This document shows, piece after piece, positions 9,451 to 18,678 of a stretch of 64,000 bases of DNA (its first letter is position 1; each line of letters begins with the position of its first letter). The notes beneath the pieces are model-generated. The model was not told the DNA's origin and made no database searches. It worked only from the letters and a program-made list of their open reading frames with translations. Made by a program: the position numbers and the translations under genes. The stretch is from Neobacillus cucumis (GTDB lineage Bacteria; Bacillota; Bacilli; Bacillales; Cytobacillaceae): assembly GCF_016908975.1 (NCBI RefSeq), contig NZ_JAFBEX010000003.1, positions 1-64,000 on the forward strand. The letters run 5' to 3'.

Positions 9451-10227
9451 TTATTTTTTACCAAGACCTGAGATATATTCAGATAGCGTTTTAAGTTCAG
9501 CGTCAGTCCCTTTAAAAACACCTGGTGGCATCTTACCGTCTTTACCTTGTTTAGCAATCTTAGCAATCTGATCAGGAGATAATCCTGTACCTATTAGCGT
9601 TGGCGCACCGGCCCCGCCTTGGAAACTGTCACCATGGCAGGTAATACAAGTATTAGCTTGTGCAATTTTATACCCAGCACTAGTCTTGTCAATCTCCACT
9701 TTAGCGACAATTTTCCCTTGACGCTCTGCAGCTGCCCAGTCATGCGTCGCAACGGACTGCCATGTTAAGAACACAATAGCCGCTAATGCAAGTAGCATAA
9801 ATCCTGTTGCCAATGGGCGCTTTCTTGGACGGCGTTCAGGTCCTCGGTCAAGGAATGGTGCTAATAATAATCCACCAAATGTTAAACCTGGTATTACCAT
9901 TGCCCCAATAACTGTATACGGACCAGAAGCAAAAGAGTATTTTAATAATTGATACAAGAACAAGAAATACCAGTCAGGTAATGGAATATATCCCGTATCT
10001 GTTGGATCCGCAATCCTTTCAAGCGGAGCCGGATGGGCTACAGTTAAGCATAAATAACCGACAAGGAATACTGCTCCTACCATCCATTCTTTCAAGAGAA
10101 AGTTAGGCCAGAATGCTTCTGTTTTACCAGGATATTCAGAGTAATCTTTCGGAAGTTTTGGCGTCCGCATTTCTGGTGCTGGAACACGCGAATCACCAAC
10201 AAACTTCATACCTTTACCGCGATGCAT
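9451..10227 (-). CDS. qcrC: Menaquinol:cytochrome c reductase cytochrome b/c subunit QcrC
   Basis: A fusion of the subunit IV part of cytochrome b with cytochrome c, as in Bacillus. Three membrane segments lie at about 46-66, 100-125 and 140-158. PDWYFLF at 84-90 is the quinol-site signature. The C-terminal domain carries one covalent heme site, CITCH at 194-198, and a likely Met ligand in GKMPPG near 233. The protein passes electrons from the Rieske centre outward. Heme attachment needs the Res system found at 58-61 kb. Confidence 0.95.
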   Translation of the reverse strand: MHRGKGMKFVGDSRVPAPEMRTPKLPKDYSEYPGKTEAFWPNFLLKEWMVGAVFLVGYLCLTVAHPAPLERIADPTDTGYIPLPDWYFLFLYQLLKYSFASGPYTVIGAMVIPGLTFGGLLLAPFLDRGPERRPRKRPLATGFMLLALAAIVFLTWQSVATHDWAAAERQGKIVAKVEIDKTSAGYKIAQANTCITCHGDSFQGGAGAPTLIGTGLSPDQIAKIAKQGKDGKMPPGVFKGTDAELKTLSEYISGLGKK

Positions 10228-10283
10228 TAAGCAATCCCCTCCTTTTTTCTGTAATAACTGTTACATTTCAGAAAAAACTAATT

Positions 10284-10958
10284 TTAAAGTGGTCCAGAGA
10301 TACCTTGTCTACGAATCATGATAAAGTGTGCTGCCATTAAAGCAAACAACACTGCAGGCAGGAAGAATACATGGATTGCAAAGAATCGGGTTAATGTTTG
10401 AGCACCAACTATATGTTCATGTCCTGCTAGTAAAACCTTAACATAGGATCCTATGAACGGCGTTGCTTCAGCAATTTGCAAACCTACCTTTGTAGCGAAC
10501 AGCGCTTTCATATCCCAAGGTAATAAATAGCCCGTAAATCCTAAACCCAACATGACGAAGAAAATAAGTACTCCGACAATCCAGTTTAATTCACGAGGTT
10601 TTTTATAGGCACCTTGGAAAAAGACGCGCAGTGTATGTAAAAACATCATTACAAGTACTAGACTGGCTCCCCAGTGATGCATCCCACGGACGATCTGTCC
10701 AAATGCAACTTCGTTTTGCAAATAATAAACTGATTCCCACGCATTTTTAATATCCGGTACATAATACATTGTTAAGAACATACCAGAAAGAATTTGAATA
10801 ACTGTAACGAAAAATGTTAGACCCCCAAAACAATAGACAAACGCTGAAAAATGATGCGCAGGGTTCACATGCTCTGGTACTTCATGATCTGCGATATCGC
10901 GCCACAATGGCGTAATATCTAAACGTTCATCTACCCAATCGTAAATTTTGTTTAACAT
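10284..10958 (-). CDS. qcrB: Menaquinol:cytochrome c reductase cytochrome b subunit QcrB
   Basis: A 224-residue cytochrome b6-type subunit with four membrane helices. Heme-ligand histidines are expected in RGMHHWGASLVLVMMFLHTLR and again in RFFAIHVFFLPAVLF. It carries the low-potential electron path and both quinone sites. It lies 2 bases after qcrA. Confidence 0.96.
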   Translation of the reverse strand: MLNKIYDWVDERLDITPLWRDIADHEVPEHVNPAHHFSAFVYCFGGLTFFVTVIQILSGMFLTMYYVPDIKNAWESVYYLQNEVAFGQIVRGMHHWGASLVLVMMFLHTLRVFFQGAYKKPRELNWIVGVLIFFVMLGLGFTGYLLPWDMKALFATKVGLQIAEATPFIGSYVKVLLAGHEHIVGAQTLTRFFAIHVFFLPAVLFALMAAHFIMIRRQGISGPL

Positions 10959-10960
10959 GA

Positions 10961-11464
10961 TTACGCCTCCTTCCGTGGTTGAGCTTTACCTAAATAAAGA
11001 TAGCCGCCCTTTTCCTTGTATGGGTATTCATCAAGCGGGGCTGGCGGCGGTGTACCAGGAATATTGGTTCCATCCTTCTCATAGCGTCCAAAATGGCATG
11101 GACAGAAGAATTGGTTAGGATGATCCTTGTTAGTATTCCAGGCCACAGTACATCCTAGGTGTTTACAAATTGGAGAAAGGGCTACAATTTTGTCCCCATC
11201 CTTATAAACCCAAGCAGTATTGGTAACATCTGACTCATACCATGCATCCTTTTGTTTAAAGGTAAAGTCTACACGAACTGGTTCACTGGTTAATTCAGAA
11301 ACCTTTTGTTTTGTTGCGATGAAATCTCCGGCTCCTTCACCTTTTAAAACAGGATCAACAGCAAATCTAACCATTGGCATTAACATACCAGCAGCCATGA
11401 AACCGCCTACACCAGTTAGAGTGTAGTTTAAAAATTGACGTCTTGATACGCGCTCTTTACTCAA
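10961..11464 (-). CDS. qcrA: Rieske iron-sulfur subunit QcrA
   Basis: A 167-residue Rieske protein. Ligand boxes are CKHLGC at 100-105 and CPCH at 121-124, with the disulfide cysteines in place. SRRQFLNYTLTG near the start is a twin-arginine-type signal anchor followed by a membrane helix. The start is the TTG at 11464, because AAAGGGGGGA lies just upstream. A 16-residue extension beginning at 11512 lacks a ribosome site and is not conserved. Confidence 0.95.
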   Translation of the reverse strand: MSKERVSRRQFLNYTLTGVGGFMAAGMLMPMVRFAVDPVLKGEGAGDFIATKQKVSELTSEPVRVDFTFKQKDAWYESDVTNTAWVYKDGDKIVALSPICKHLGCTVAWNTNKDHPNQFFCPCHFGRYEKDGTNIPGTPPPAPLDEYPYKEKGGYLYLGKAQPRKEA

Positions 11465-11537
11465 GCTTATCCCCCCTTTGTTCAAAGTTCCAGTCCATCG
11501 GACACAATTCAAACACTTATAAAACTAGGACATAACA

Positions 11538-11566
11538 ATGATATATCAATCCTCAAGTAAGGTCAA
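11538..11566 (-). promoter_or_regulatory. SigA-type promoter of qcrABC
   Basis: On the minus strand TTGACC and TATCAT are separated by 17 bases. The element sits about 75 bases upstream of the qcrA TTG start. Confidence 0.55.
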
Positions 11567-11606
11567 TATCATACTATTTCAAAAACTCATAATATAGATT
11601 GTTTTA

Positions 11607-12071
11607 CTAGTTTTGATTCCATTGCTGTGTAAAAATTGAAAATACCTGTTTCACTTGACTATCAATTACCTCCATTTTTTGAGGCTCACTCATATTTCCA
11701 AGTGGAAGGGACGGAAGCCATAGCAAAGATCCAGCTAACCTATTCTCATACATACGCCAATCCAGCTCGGAAGTTATGTAAAATATATGCTTAAATTCAC
11801 TATTTAAAACGTTTTCTCCCCATTTGATTAACTCATCTAGTACATTTTCCATGTTATCACTTTTCAGATAAGTAAATGGAGGGAATAATAAGATTCTCCC
11901 TGTAAATTGCCTTTCAAGATAACCTGTCAAAAGAGTTATAAATTCAAATGCAGCAGCAGACTGTTTCATCTCCTCTCCAAAAGATAAAGAGTATACTGGA
12001 ATAACCGCGGTATCAATGTACTCTTTTGCACTTAAGTACGTTTCTACCTCTTGAGGTATCCATTTCATCAT
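11607..12071 (-). CDS. ypiF: DUF2487 protein YpiF
   Basis: A protein of about 154 residues of the DUF2487 family, conserved between ypiB and qcrA in Bacillus. It has no membrane segment or known catalytic motif. Function is unknown. The start is placed at the ATG ATG pair (12071) after AAGGTTGG; the longer frame begins in sequence without a ribosome site. Confidence 0.82.
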   Translation of the reverse strand: MMKWIPQEVETYLSAKEYIDTAVIPVYSLSFGEEMKQSAAAFEFITLLTGYLERQFTGRILLFPPFTYLKSDNMENVLDELIKWGENVLNSEFKHIFYITSELDWRMYENRLAGSLLWLPSLPLGNMSEPQKMEVIDSQVKQVFSIFTQQWNQN

Positions 12072-12173
12072 TACACCAACCTTTTTATTCACTAATTCTA
12101 TCATATCACTATCTGATAAAAATTTAAAAGGTAAAATGGATAATTTTGAAATTATTGTTATTAATTGAAAAAA

Positions 12174-12196
12174 GAAGCCTGCTTAATGCAGACTTC
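12174..12196 (-). terminator. Terminator overlapping the ypiB stop codon
   Basis: The stem GAAGTCTGC/GCAGGCTTC is followed by TTTTTTC on the minus strand. It overlaps the last codons of ypiB. Confidence 0.65.
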
Positions 12197-12749
12197 CCCT
12201 TTCTTGAGTTTGAGTTAATTTATTTAATTTTTCTGTTAGCATTTGAAATGTTTGATGATCCTGACGATCAAGAGCTTCATCAATAAGCTCCATTAATTTC
12301 TCACGTTGGAAACGATCAATGCTGTATTGCAATAATTGTTCCGCAATAATTCCATCCTTTTCATTTACTTGCAAATGTTTCGGTACATATGGATTTTCTT
12401 CTAATACAGCTGCATATTGGTGTGCCTGATTCGAAGCGTGAAAGTTTAATTGAATAAATATATCCTCATCTCGATTCAGCCGAATATCGTGAAAGGATTT
12501 TTCTGCATCTGTTGTCATAACATTTTCTTTATAAAAACGAAACGGCACTTTATCAACACAATGTGTAGACATAATGAGACCGCGGGGACAATATTGTGCT
12601 TGCTCAACAAAATGCACTTTTTCCATTAATTGGTCGTGACTCATTAGATAATTAAGAATCCAAACACATTCTCTTCTTTTTAATTGATAGTGATTTAGAA
12701 ACCAGCGAATAAAGTCTTTCTTCTCGTTGACAGAAACAGGGGTTGTCAT
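12183..12749 (-). CDS. ypiB: UPF0302 / IDEAL-domain protein YpiB
   Basis: A protein of about 188 residues with a UPF0302 N-terminal domain ([20 protein letters not shown]) and a C-terminal IDEAL motif ([19 protein letters not shown]). The biochemical role is not established. The start at 12749 is set by GAGGAGGGA 8-9 bases upstream. It lies 32 bases from ypiA and is probably co-transcribed with it. Confidence 0.86.
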   Translation of the reverse strand: MTTPVSVNEKKDFIRWFLNHYQLKRRECVWILNYLMSHDQLMEKVHFVEQAQYCPRGLIMSTHCVDKVPFRFYKENVMTTDAEKSFHDIRLNRDEDIFIQLNFHASNQAHQYAAVLEENPYVPKHLQVNEKDGIIAEQLLQYSIDRFQREKLMELIDEALDRQDHQTFQMLTEKLNKLTQTQERGSLH

Positions 12750-12781
12750 GGTAGTTTCCCTCCTCTGCATAATCAGCTTTT

Positions 12782-14047
12782 TTAATTGTTTACATCTGTA
12801 AGTCGTTCTAGCAAATCCAGATACTCTACATTTGTGGGGTCCCCTATTAGTAGCTGTTTAAAAATTTCGGCGGCGCGTTCGTTTTTTCCTTCTTCTACAA
12901 GAAAATATCCATAATCCTGTAAAAATGCCTCATTATTCTTAAAAAAAGTATATGCACTTTCATATTTGTCTAATGCAAAAGAATATTCTTCAAGCTTATC
13001 GTAGGCTAGGGCTGAATCCCAAAGAAGCTGAGGTTCCTCTTCACCATGTGTATCTAATTGGGAAATTAAATCAATGATATCTTCGTACCTTTCCTGCCGG
13101 AAAAAAATCTGATTAAGCGTTATGGCAGCTTCCATAAATCCAGGGTCTAGAGCCAGTGCCTCACGAAAATATTGTTCTGCTTCCTCTTCATTTCCAAGTT
13201 TTAAACACATTTTGCCGCCATAGAAAAATAATTCTTTATTGAATTCATCCTGCTTAATACCTTCTTTAATAGAGTGTAAACTATTTTCGATCTCTTCTTC
13301 TCGCTCATAGGCTTTAGCAAGATGTAGATATAGAGAATGGTATTCCGGGTCAAGCTCTTTTAATTCATTAAACTTTTCAATCGCTGTACGGTTATATCCT
13401 GCTTGGAGTGCTGTAAAAGCATAACCAAAAAGAGTATTAATCTCTAATTTTTCCCCTAATGCTTGATCATAGTAGGAGAGAGCCTCTTCGAAAGCACCTG
13501 ATGCGCTTAATAAATCTGCCATTCTTCCATGGATATTTACTCCGGCAATTTCATCCTCTTCCTTTAACACTCGCTCGTATGCATTTTTGGCCTTTATGAC
13601 TTCACCTTGCTCACTGTAGAGTTCTCCTAACGCAAAATCAATAATAACCTCTTCTGGCAGCAACTCTTTTGCTTTTAATAACTTTCTTTCACATACTTCA
13701 TAAAGTCCCTGAACTTGATATAAATCTGCTAACAATAACAGAGACTGTCCAAAATGTGCATCTTGTTCCGCTATTTTCTCTAATACCAGGATTGCTTCTT
13801 CTTCTTCCCCTGCTTCCACTAAAATTTCACCTAGCAGGACAAGCAGTTCACCCTCTTCGGGATAAGTTTTTAGCAAGCTTTCAATTAATGCCTTTGCTTC
13901 ATCTAAAAAACCATAATGATAAAGTTCCTCTCCGAGAAGAAATTTTTCTTCTGGATTACCGCTTAGTAATACATCATTATATTCATTTAATGCCTCTTTA
14001 TGTTGGCCGTTTTCTAACATTTGAATAATTTTATTTACTCGTTCCAT
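12782..14047 (-). CDS. ypiA: Tetratricopeptide repeat protein YpiA
   Basis: A 421-residue, very acidic protein built almost wholly of TPR units of about 34 residues, for example [23 protein letters not shown] proteins act as interaction scaffolds; no partner can be named from this sequence. It lies downstream of aroA and upstream of ypiB, as in B. subtilis. Confidence 0.87.
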   Translation of the reverse strand: MERVNKIIQMLENGQHKEALNEYNDVLLSGNPEEKFLLGEELYHYGFLDEAKALIESLLKTYPEEGELLVLLGEILVEAGEEEEAILVLEKIAEQDAHFGQSLLLLADLYQVQGLYEVCERKLLKAKELLPEEVIIDFALGELYSEQGEVIKAKNAYERVLKEEDEIAGVNIHGRMADLLSASGAFEEALSYYDQALGEKLEINTLFGYAFTALQAGYNRTAIEKFNELKELDPEYHSLYLHLAKAYEREEEIENSLHSIKEGIKQDEFNKELFFYGGKMCLKLGNEEEAEQYFREALALDPGFMEAAITLNQIFFRQERYEDIIDLISQLDTHGEEEPQLLWDSALAYDKLEEYSFALDKYESAYTFFKNNEAFLQDYGYFLVEEGKNERAAEIFKQLLIGDPTNVEYLDLLERLTDVNN

Positions 14048-14475
14048 TGGCTCTTACCTCTACTTCCCCAGATTTACAAAAGATTAATAAGATGGGGCTT
14101 TCACCTTAACATGTTCTCCACATCCTGGTTTAAATAATACCTTTTCTCCAGAGCGGATTACCATTCCTTTGTGAATTGTTACTACAAGTCTACTCTCATA
14201 ATAATGAAATTAACATTCTTCATCAACCATCTTGATGTCACGTGTAAAGTTGGTATTTTTTCTTTCATCATCCTATCTTTCCATTTCGACAAAAGGACCT
14301 TTGCTTCCTTCTTTTGTGATGAAGAAATTAATGGAATTATTGGGCTGTAATAGGGAAACACGGCTTCTCTTATCCAACTTCTAATTCCTTTTCTTAAGAC
14401 AAGCTATGCTATAAACCATAAATCTATGACTTTTTTAAGATGATAAAAATAGCAAAAAGCTGCACAAAGGCAGCT
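14048..14475 (-). other. Gene-free stretch with possible gene remnants
   Basis: There is no intact gene in these 428 bases. On the minus strand one frame reads about 57 residues without a stop (14215-14390, containing KKEAKVLLSKWKDRMM). A shifted frame then reads HKGMVIRSGEKVLFKPGCGE before stopping near 14083. Two such stretches side by side in different frames look like a decayed small gene, but I do not recognise it. The ypiA promoter should also lie here. Confidence 0.35.
14458..14475 (-). terminator. Terminator of aroA
   Basis: AGCTGC...GCAGCT followed by TTTTTGCTATTTTT on the minus strand, directly after the aroA stop codon. Confidence 0.75.
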
Positions 14476-15765
14476 CTAGCGGATAAGATTATTTAGATGT
14501 GAAAAAAAGTTCGGATATGATACAGAAATTGCCTCCGGTCGTGCTAGTTCTACTTTATCCTTACATAAAAGGGCAGCTATCGCTAGCATCATTCCAATAC
14601 GATGGTCTCCATGACTGGAAACATCACCACCATTTAACTTGGATTTCCCGTGGATAATCATCCCATCATGAGTGGCTTCAATGTTAGCACCCAATTTATT
14701 TAATTCTTGAACTACTGTGTCAATTCGGTTCGTCTCTTTAACCTTTAACTCTTCGGCATCCTTGATGATGGTTGTTCCTTCTGCTTGTGTTGCCAATAGA
14801 GCAATAATCGGAATTTCATCGATGAGTCTTGGTATTAAGTTTCCTTCTACAACCGTACCTTTAAGATTTGAAGTTTTGATTCTAAGATTTCCAGATGGTT
14901 CAAAACCATTGTCCTCCGCTTGGACAATCTCTAAATCCGCTCCCATGTTCTGCATAACTTCAATGATTCCGGTTCTAGTTGGATTTAATCCAACATTTTC
15001 TAATAAAATTTCACTATCCGGGATAATAGCACCAGCTACTAGGAAAAAAGCAGCTGAAGATATATCACCTGGGACACGAATAGTAGTTCCAGTCAATTTT
15101 TGTCCACCTTCGACTCGAATCGTATGGTGATCTTTAGTGATTTCACCACCGAATTGGCGAATCATTCTTTCAGTATGATCACGTGTCTCAGCCGGCTCAA
15201 TAATCGTACTTACACCATCTGCTTGAAGTCCCGCAAGAATAAGTGAGGATTTAACCTGTGCACTTGCGACTGGAAGTTCATATTCAATCGGCTGTAAATT
15301 TCCCCCGCGGATTGCAATAGGAGTATAAGAGCCATTTTTTCGACCATCCAATTTTGCACCCATTTTTGAAAGTGGCACCGTCACCCTTGTCATTGGTCTC
15401 TTTCCAATGGATTCATCGCCAATTAATGAAGAGAAAAATGGTCTTCCAGCTAAAATTCCCATTAATAAACGGATTGTTGTACCAGAGTTGCCTACATCAA
15501 GGAGCTCGGATGGCTCTGTTAATCCTTCAAATCCATTGCCAATAATTCGAAGTTCATTATCTGATTCCTCTATCATAACCCCAAGCTTCCGGAAGCAAGA
15601 AATGGTACTTAAACAATCATCACCAGGCAAGAAATTAGTTACCTTCGTTTCACCATGAGCGATGGAACCGAACATAACAGAGCGATGGGATATTGATTTA
15701 TCTCCTGGAATTGTTACATTACCAACTAAACGATTGATGTTGGTCTTAAGTTTTAATGTCGACAT
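14476..15765 (-). CDS. aroA: 3-Phosphoshikimate 1-carboxyvinyltransferase (EPSP synthase)
   Basis: AroA joins shikimate 3-phosphate and phosphoenolpyruvate, the sixth shikimate-pathway step; the B. subtilis name is aroE. Of 429 residues, PGDKSISHR at 20-28 and GNSGTTIRL at 92-100 bind substrates, with KRPM at 122-125. The start at 15765 (MSTLKL) follows AAAGGTGA at 7 bases. It lies downstream of tyrA, but a 132-base repeat and over 250 bases separate them, so the aro operon may be broken here. Confidence 0.95.
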   Translation of the reverse strand: MSTLKLKTNINRLVGNVTIPGDKSISHRSVMFGSIAHGETKVTNFLPGDDCLSTISCFRKLGVMIEESDNELRIIGNGFEGLTEPSELLDVGNSGTTIRLLMGILAGRPFFSSLIGDESIGKRPMTRVTVPLSKMGAKLDGRKNGSYTPIAIRGGNLQPIEYELPVASAQVKSSLILAGLQADGVSTIIEPAETRDHTERMIRQFGGEITKDHHTIRVEGGQKLTGTTIRVPGDISSAAFFLVAGAIIPDSEILLENVGLNPTRTGIIEVMQNMGADLEIVQAEDNGFEPSGNLRIKTSNLKGTVVEGNLIPRLIDEIPIIALLATQAEGTTIIKDAEELKVKETNRIDTVVQELNKLGANIEATHDGMIIHGKSKLNGGDVSSHGDHRIGMMLAIAALLCKDKVELARPEAISVSYPNFFSHLNNLIR

Positions 15766-15867
15766 CAAAATCACCTTTTTATTTATATCAAAATTTATCA
15801 AACATGTAATAACAAATCAGCTTTAATAATTAGGCTGTGTGAACAGTTATAGTTAATTTTAGAATGA

Positions 15868-15999
15868 TGTTGATTGTAGCGGAAGGCGCTCGACTCCTGC
15901 GGGAGTACGGGGCTGGGGAGACCCCACAGGCGCTTTAGCGCCGAGGAGGCTCCCCGGCACGCCCGCGGGTTTGCTGAGCGCCTGTAGCGGAAATCAACA
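15868..15999 (-). repeat. Intergenic repeat family B, copy 1
   Basis: A 132-base GC-rich element with perfect 8-base inverted ends TGTTGATT/AATCAACA. Inside are ggagaccccacaggcgc and gaggaggctccccgg, shared with the copies at 36.5, 46.7 and 47.3 kb. Its orientation is opposite to the copy at 36.5 kb. It sits between tyrA and aroA. A frame of 73 codons crossing it is a translation of the repeat, not a gene. Confidence 0.9.
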
Positions 16000-16022
16000 T
16001 ACATGTTTAACCCAGACAATAA

Positions 16023-17129
16023 TTAAATACCTACTGAAGTGGCGTAGTTAGAATAGCTGCCTATACATTGCTCAGCCCTTTGACGGTCTTCCTCCGTTTG
16101 AAAACTAATAACCAACACTCCATTAATATCTTCACGTGTTTCTAAGATTCGAATATTAGTTATACTTATTTGTTCCTTAGCTAGATAACCAGTTATCTCT
16201 GAAATGACCCCAGGATAATCGGGAACATCAACATACAAATCATAAAAGGATGGGATTGCTCCTTTTACCTTCTGTGGCAGTCCATCGCGAAACTGTTTTG
16301 CCTGGCTAAAATAATTGAAAATTGCCGAACTGTTTTCTTGTTCTAATAGTGTTTTAACCTCATTCATTTCCGACTGCCAGTGATTAAGTAATTGGATTAG
16401 TATGTCGCGATTGTGAAGCAAGATATCCTTCCACATCTTAGGGCTGCTTGAAGCAATCCTCGTTATATCACGAAATCCACCCGCTGCAAGGCGTGGAATA
16501 AGACTCTCTGTTTCGGAGAGTTTTTCCGTCTGACGAACAATCGAAGCAGCAATAATATGTGGAAAATGACTTACAATTCCAGTTAAATAATCATGTGTAT
16601 CAGGAGTTGTCCTTAAAAATTTAGCATGTGTCCCTTTTAACCACTCTTTTAGCGTTTCGACTTTGTATTCTTCAATATGGTCTTCAGGAGTTAACAAATA
16701 AAAAGCATTTTCAAATAATATTTCTTTCGCTGCTGAAACTCCACTTTTGTGTGAGCCGGCCATAGGGTGACCACCAATAAAGGTGATCCCCTGCTCATTC
16801 AAACTTCGGCTACTCTCGACAATTTTCCCCTTAGTACTGCCTGTATCTGTTACAATTACTTCGGAATTAAGTGGTAGCTCAGAGAGCAATTGAATAATTT
16901 CTTTTGTTTCGTTTACCGGCGCCGCTATAATGATTAAATCAGCTCCGATAGCCCCACTAGGGATACTTTCCGCTATTTCATCTATGACGCCAAGCATCTT
17001 AGCCAGCCTAGCCTGTTCGTAGTTAATATCGAATCCTACAATTTCTGACTCCATATGTTCCTTCTTAATACACAGCGCTAAGGAACCACCTATTAATCCT
17101 AAGCCAATGACAAAAACCCGGCCCTTCAA
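16023..17129 (-). CDS. tyrA: Prephenate dehydrogenase
   Basis: TyrA oxidatively decarboxylates prephenate to 4-hydroxyphenylpyruvate for tyrosine. The NAD-binding motif GLGLIGGSLA is at 9-18 and the core includes GGHPMAGSHKSG. A C-terminal ACT domain from about 290 (YVDVPDYPGVISEITGYL) suggests feedback control by an amino acid. Length is 368 residues. The start is TTG with GGGGGA upstream. It lies 32 bases from hisC, in the same operon. Confidence 0.95.
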   Translation of the reverse strand: MKGRVFVIGLGLIGGSLALCIKKEHMESEIVGFDINYEQARLAKMLGVIDEIAESIPSGAIGADLIIIAAPVNETKEIIQLLSELPLNSEVIVTDTGSTKGKIVESSRSLNEQGITFIGGHPMAGSHKSGVSAAKEILFENAFYLLTPEDHIEEYKVETLKEWLKGTHAKFLRTTPDTHDYLTGIVSHFPHIIAASIVRQTEKLSETESLIPRLAAGGFRDITRIASSSPKMWKDILLHNRDILIQLLNHWQSEMNEVKTLLEQENSSAIFNYFSQAKQFRDGLPQKVKGAIPSFYDLYVDVPDYPGVISEITGYLAKEQISITNIRILETREDINGVLVISFQTEEDRQRAEQCIGSYSNYATSVGI

Positions 17130-17161
17130 TTTTATTCCCCCTAAATAGAGAAAACCGCCTA

Positions 17162-18250
17162 TTAGTTCGCTCCAAGAAATTCACTTAATACCTTTAACAC
17201 ACCCTCGTTCTGTTCACGAGAGCCCACGGTAATTCTTATTGATGTTGGGAAGCCTAGAGGCTTACCGGAACGAACAATATAACCTCTTTCTTGTAAATAT
17301 TGAAAAACCTTATCTCCATCTACTTTAAAATCTATTAAGATAAAATTAGTCTGAGTAGGGTAATATTCTAGGTGATGCTGTTCGCAAAATTCATAAAATT
17401 GTGCAAGTCCCTGTCTATTCTTCTCTCTACATTCTTTGACAAACTGCTGATCATCAATGGCTGCACTTGCAGCTAACTGGCCTAGAGAATTAACGTTAAA
17501 TGGCTCTCTCGCCGGCTCTAAGGCCTTGATTATAGCTGGATTTGCAACCCCATAGCCAATTCTTAAGGCAGCCAAACCATAAATCTTTGAAAAAGTCCTT
17601 AGGACAATTAAATTATTGAACTTACGTGTCAACTTTATGGAATCATAATAATCATCCGCCACAACATACTCATAATAGGCTTCGTCAAGAACTACTAAGA
17701 TATGGGAAGGTACCTTTTCGAGAAATGGGACTAATTTATTCTCCGGTATATATTTACCTGTCGGATTATTAGGACTGCAGACCCAAACGACATTTGTCTG
17801 ATCATCAATGGCCGCTAACATAGAGTCTAAATCATGTTCCCCGTTCACAAGTGGAATTTCCTTGATAATGGCCCCCTCAATCACAGCATTATGTTTATAC
17901 TGTGAAAAAGTTGGATCAGCCATAACCGTACTGGCATTAGGATGTAACAACGCCCTTGAAATAATCTGAATTAAGTTATCAGATCCATTTCCCAAAATCA
18001 GCTCCTGCTCTTCCACCTGCAGAAAGGAGGCTAGTTTCTCTCTTAAATTCGTAGCATAACCATCAGGATAAATCGCAAAACTTGTTTGATTGGACTGAAG
18101 TGCTGTCTGAGCTGACTCAGAGCACCCAAATGGATTTTCATTGGATGCCAACTTTACAATTTTTTCAAGATTAAATTGTTTCTTTACTGCCTCAATGGAC
18201 TTACCTGGTTGATATGGAGTCAGTGATAATAACTGCTCTTTCCATCTCAT
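17162..18250 (-). CDS. hisC: Histidinol-phosphate aminotransferase
   Basis: A class-I PLP aminotransferase for histidine synthesis; in Bacillus the same enzyme also serves tyrosine and phenylalanine. NNPTG is at 161-165, DEAYYEY at 189-195 and the PLP lysine is K222 in RTFSKIYG. The start is ATG at 18250 (MRWKEQ), matching the family N-terminus. In B. subtilis six trp genes lie between aroH and hisC; here the two are 36 bases apart. Confidence 0.95.
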   Translation of the reverse strand: MRWKEQLLSLTPYQPGKSIEAVKKQFNLEKIVKLASNENPFGCSESAQTALQSNQTSFAIYPDGYATNLREKLASFLQVEEQELILGNGSDNLIQIISRALLHPNASTVMADPTFSQYKHNAVIEGAIIKEIPLVNGEHDLDSMLAAIDDQTNVVWVCSPNNPTGKYIPENKLVPFLEKVPSHILVVLDEAYYEYVVADDYYDSIKLTRKFNNLIVLRTFSKIYGLAALRIGYGVANPAIIKALEPAREPFNVNSLGQLAASAAIDDQQFVKECREKNRQGLAQFYEFCEQHHLEYYPTQTNFILIDFKVDGDKVFQYLQERGYIVRSGKPLGFPTSIRITVGSREQNEGVLKVLSEFLGAN

Positions 18251-18286
18251 TTTCTCCACCCCGTTTACTTATTAAATTTATTGATT

Positions 18287-18661
18287 TTATAAAGCAGGAC
18301 TGTTGTTTAAATCAGGTCTTAATACTTCTGCACCGTTTAAGTAAACATGAATAATTTCTTCCTGTGGTACACTTGTATTGACGTGCATCATTACTCTAAC
18401 ACATAACTTCAACGAATTAGGTACAGGCATTTCCCTCATACACATTACTGGTACATAAGTCCAACCAGGAAATTTTCGCAATACCTTTGCTGGAAAAACA
18501 GCATCAATATCTTCTGTTGTAGAGACAAATACGGAGGCAACCGAGTCAGGTTCAATTTGATTAACTTCAATTAACTTAGCAAAAAGTTCTTCCGTTGCTG
18601 TCAAAATTTCTTCTTCAGAATTACTATTAACTGTTGTAGCTCCCCTCAACCCTCTAATCAT
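18287..18661 (-). CDS. aroH: Chorismate mutase AroH
   Basis: A monofunctional AroH-class chorismate mutase of 124 residues that converts chorismate to prephenate. The start MIRGLRGATTV carries the active-site arginine, and CVRVMMHVNTSVP contains the second key arginine. The ATG at 18661 is 6 bases after GGGTGA. It lies 17 bases from aroB. Confidence 0.95.
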   Translation of the reverse strand: MIRGLRGATTVNSNSEEEILTATEELFAKLIEVNQIEPDSVASVFVSTTEDIDAVFPAKVLRKFPGWTYVPVMCMREMPVPNSLKLCVRVMMHVNTSVPQEEIIHVYLNGAEVLRPDLNNSPAL

Positions 18662-18678
18662 AAACAATCACCCTTATC

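Noticed and set aside
13669..14028. 119-codon plus-strand frame
   Set aside because: A shadow of the TPR gene ypiA; it is leucine- and histidine-rich because the opposite strand is rich in glutamate and lysine codons.
15798..16019. 73-codon frame upstream of aroA
   Set aside because: It is a translation of repeat family B. Similar frames appear in the other copies (36285-36647 upstream part, 46685-47044, 47310-47516).
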